Assembly: GCF_037893015.1 (NCBI RefSeq) | Contig: NC_133661.1 | Coordinates: forward strand, 248,492,962 to 248,556,961 | DNA: 64,000 nucleotides | Reading direction: 5' to 3' | From: Macrotis lagotis | Lineage: Eukaryota > Chordata > Mammalia > Peramelemorphia > Peramelidae | Shown here: positions 62,450-64,000 of the stretch, one piece after another | How positions within the stretch are numbered: position 1 is the first letter of the stretch | Layout: each line of letters opens with the position of its first letter | Made by a program: the position numbers and the translations under genes | Notes under the pieces: model-generated | Told to the model about the DNA's origin: nothing | What the model saw: only the letters and a program-made list of their open reading frames with translations | The model's database searches: none

Positions 62450-63560
62450 GCTTAATATCTTTTTTTTAAAATATAAACTAGATTTTCCTTTATGACCACC
62501 TTCCTCATAAAGAACCATCCCCTATAACAAAGAATTTGGGGAGGGGAGAAGGAAAAAAATTAACAAAGCAAATCAATACATTTTTTAAAAATCTGACATT
62601 ACATGCAATGTCCCATAACCATAAGTCCCCCTGCCTCTATAGAGAAGTAGGGGAGAGATGTTTCTTTGGAATCAAGTGTATTCTTTTTTTTTAGGGTTTT
62701 TTTTTTTTGCAAGGCAAATGGGGTTAAGTGGCTTGCCCAAGGCCACACAGCTAGGTAATTATTAAGTGTCTGAGGCCGGATTTGAACCCAGGTACTCCTG
62801 ACTCCAGGGCCGGTGCTTTATCCACTGTGCCATCTAGCTGCCCCTAGTGTATTCTTTATAATTTTCTACCATTCATCTTCATAAGTAGTTTTTGTTTTTT
62901 CTGTTTACATTGATATAATCATTACTTGTTACTTTTCTGGTTATTTACTTTGCATCATTTTTACAAGTTTTTCCATGTTTCTTTATATTCATCTTATCAT
63001 TTCTTACTAGCACAGAAATATTTTCTTAAATTCACGCAAAAACAATTAGTTTCTGGTTATTTTCTATCATAAAAAGTCTAGTGTAAATGAAACCTTTCTT
63101 TTGTCAGTGACTTTTTGGGATATATATCTACCTGTGGAATCTCTCAGTCAAATTTATGAGCATTTTAGCCACTTAGTTGCATAATTCCAAATTGCTTTAC
63201 AGAACTCACAGCTTGACCAAGAATCCATTATTCTGCCTGTCTTCCCAAATATCTCCAACATTGACTATTTTCATATTGTATCATCTTTGACAATTTACTA
63301 GGAGTGAGGTATCTCCTTGGGAGGTTTCTATTTCCATTTCTGTAATTATTAGTGATTTGGGGAAATTTCTTTGATTAAGCATTGTTAATAGTTTGCACTT
63401 GTTCCTTTGAGAACTATCTATTCATATGTTCTAACCATTTCTCTTAGGGATTAGCTTTTGGTCCTCTTTTTCTATTTATCTTGGATATTAAACTGTTATC
63501 AGTTATTTTATTCAGATTTCTTTTATTTGTGGACTATTTCAAGTCTCTTAACCAGTCTCC
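62450..63560 (-). mobile_element. Old L1 3' end, antisense, split by a SINE
   Basis: An AT-rich antisense L1 tail (TTTTTGGGATATATATCTAC; CATAATTCCAAATTGCTTTA; AGTGATTTGGGGAAATTTC). It is more diverged than its neighbours; the WSINE1 at 62690-62844 lies inside it. Confidence 0.65.
62690..62844 (-). repeat. WSINE1-type SINE
   Basis: Full length, little diverged; AGTGTATTCTTT is duplicated around it. It splits an antisense L1 remnant. Confidence 0.92.
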
Positions 63561-63842
63561 CTACTTCTACTCTCTTCTCTAATCCCTCCTTTATTGTGCA
63601 TGGAATTAGTTCTCCTTATGTACCTAATTGTGACATCTCTCTATTTAAATTCTTAAGATCTGTCATCAACCCTATCTTTTCAATCAATTCACTTTGCTTA
63701 AGCCAAAATGGATATCTCTTCTATATATCCTTTGTTGTCCTGCCTGTGTATCTACCCTCTTATCTCTATCAGCTGAAATCTTGCCTTGCCCAGCTATTTC
63801 TTTCATGATGTTCTTTGATTACCCTCTAATACACCCTAGACT

Positions 63843-64000
63843 AGGGCTGTCCAAAATGCTATAGACTTGCAACCTGCAGGATGATTTTATTCAGCGGGTC
63901 TGTGGATTTAATGCAGCCAGTCTGTGGATTTACTAAAAGCTTCAGTAAATGAAACTGGGCTACCACAGAGCTCTCACTAAAATGGCAAATCAAAATATAT
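63843..64000 (-). mobile_element. Second hAT-like DNA element, inverted copy, cut by window edge
   Basis: The reverse complement reads TTTTGATTTGCCATTTTAGT, GAGAGCTCTGTGGTAGC, TTTAGTAAATCCACAGAC, matching 8037-8118. The opposite end, CTAGGGCTGTCCAAAATGC, is TIR-like. Confidence 0.6.

Larger units (their letters stand above)
42030..64000 (+). other. ERG28: ERG28 gene body, 5' part (incomplete)
   Basis: The gene starts at the CpG island, has its first coding exon at 47599-47775, and continues off the right edge. In human the same two genes are divergent neighbours (TTLL5 and ERG28/C14orf1 on chromosome 14), which supports the assignment. The next protein segment expected after the first coding exon (starting around Val-Asn-Gly-Leu-Gln in human, from memory) was not found on the plus strand between 47776 and 64000. 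Intron 2 is therefore at least 16.2 kb, filled largely with L1 fragments and SINEs. Confidence 0.85.

Overview
This is a vertebrate nuclear window, almost certainly marsupial. About twenty copies of one tRNA-headed SINE (head GGGGCAGCTAGGTGG..., tail ...CCATTGCCTTGCAAAAA, the type known as WSINE1 in marsupials) occur in both orientations, many with intact target-site duplications. They sit among marsupial-type L1/HAL1 fragments, CORE-SINEs, L2 and L3/CR1 relics and hAT DNA-transposon remnants. There is no prokaryotic, organellar or intact viral gene organisation. The family names are my recognition, not a database search.

Two protein-coding genes share a divergent (head-to-head) CpG-island promoter at about 41.0-42.2 kb. 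To the left, on the minus strand, lies the 5' part of TTLL5 (tubulin polyglutamylase). It comprises a non-coding first exon at the island and six coding exons (38.7, 28.3, 16.8, 15.5, 9.1 and 6.2 kb). All have consensus splice sites, and their phases join without a gap into the first 195 residues, running into the TTL-type catalytic core. The rest of the gene lies off the left edge. To the right, on the plus strand, lies ERG28 (C14orf1), the sterol C-4 demethylation scaffold. It has a probable 5'UTR exon at the island and its first coding exon at 47.6 kb (44 codons plus one base). No later ERG28 exon is recognisable in the remaining 16.2 kb, so its next intron is very long here or the exon lies off the right edge.

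Everything else is intron and repeat. 1-6 kb: TTLL5 intron 7, with an L1 tail, SINEs and microsatellites. 6-16 kb: a cluster of four TTLL5 exons begins here, with L2/L3 and SINE relics. 17-28 kb: TTLL5 intron 3, with old L3/CR1 LINE pieces and an unclassified GA-rich dispersed repeat. 28-39 kb: TTLL5 intron 2, with an almost complete HAL1/L1-ORF1-type element. 42-47.6 kb: ERG28 intron 1, with the GA-rich repeat and a compound GT/GC microsatellite. 48-64 kb: ERG28 intron 2, dense in L1 fragments of both orientations.

No undescribed enzymatic system is evident. The points most worth a second look are a coding-looking, splice-flanked segment in ERG28 intron 2 (about 56.99-57.10 kb), inverted SINE pairs just downstream of TTLL5 exons 4 and 7, the shared promoter, and several nested or inverted transposon arrangements. 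The long GC-rich open frames at 40.7-41.9 kb are CpG-island artefacts, not genes.
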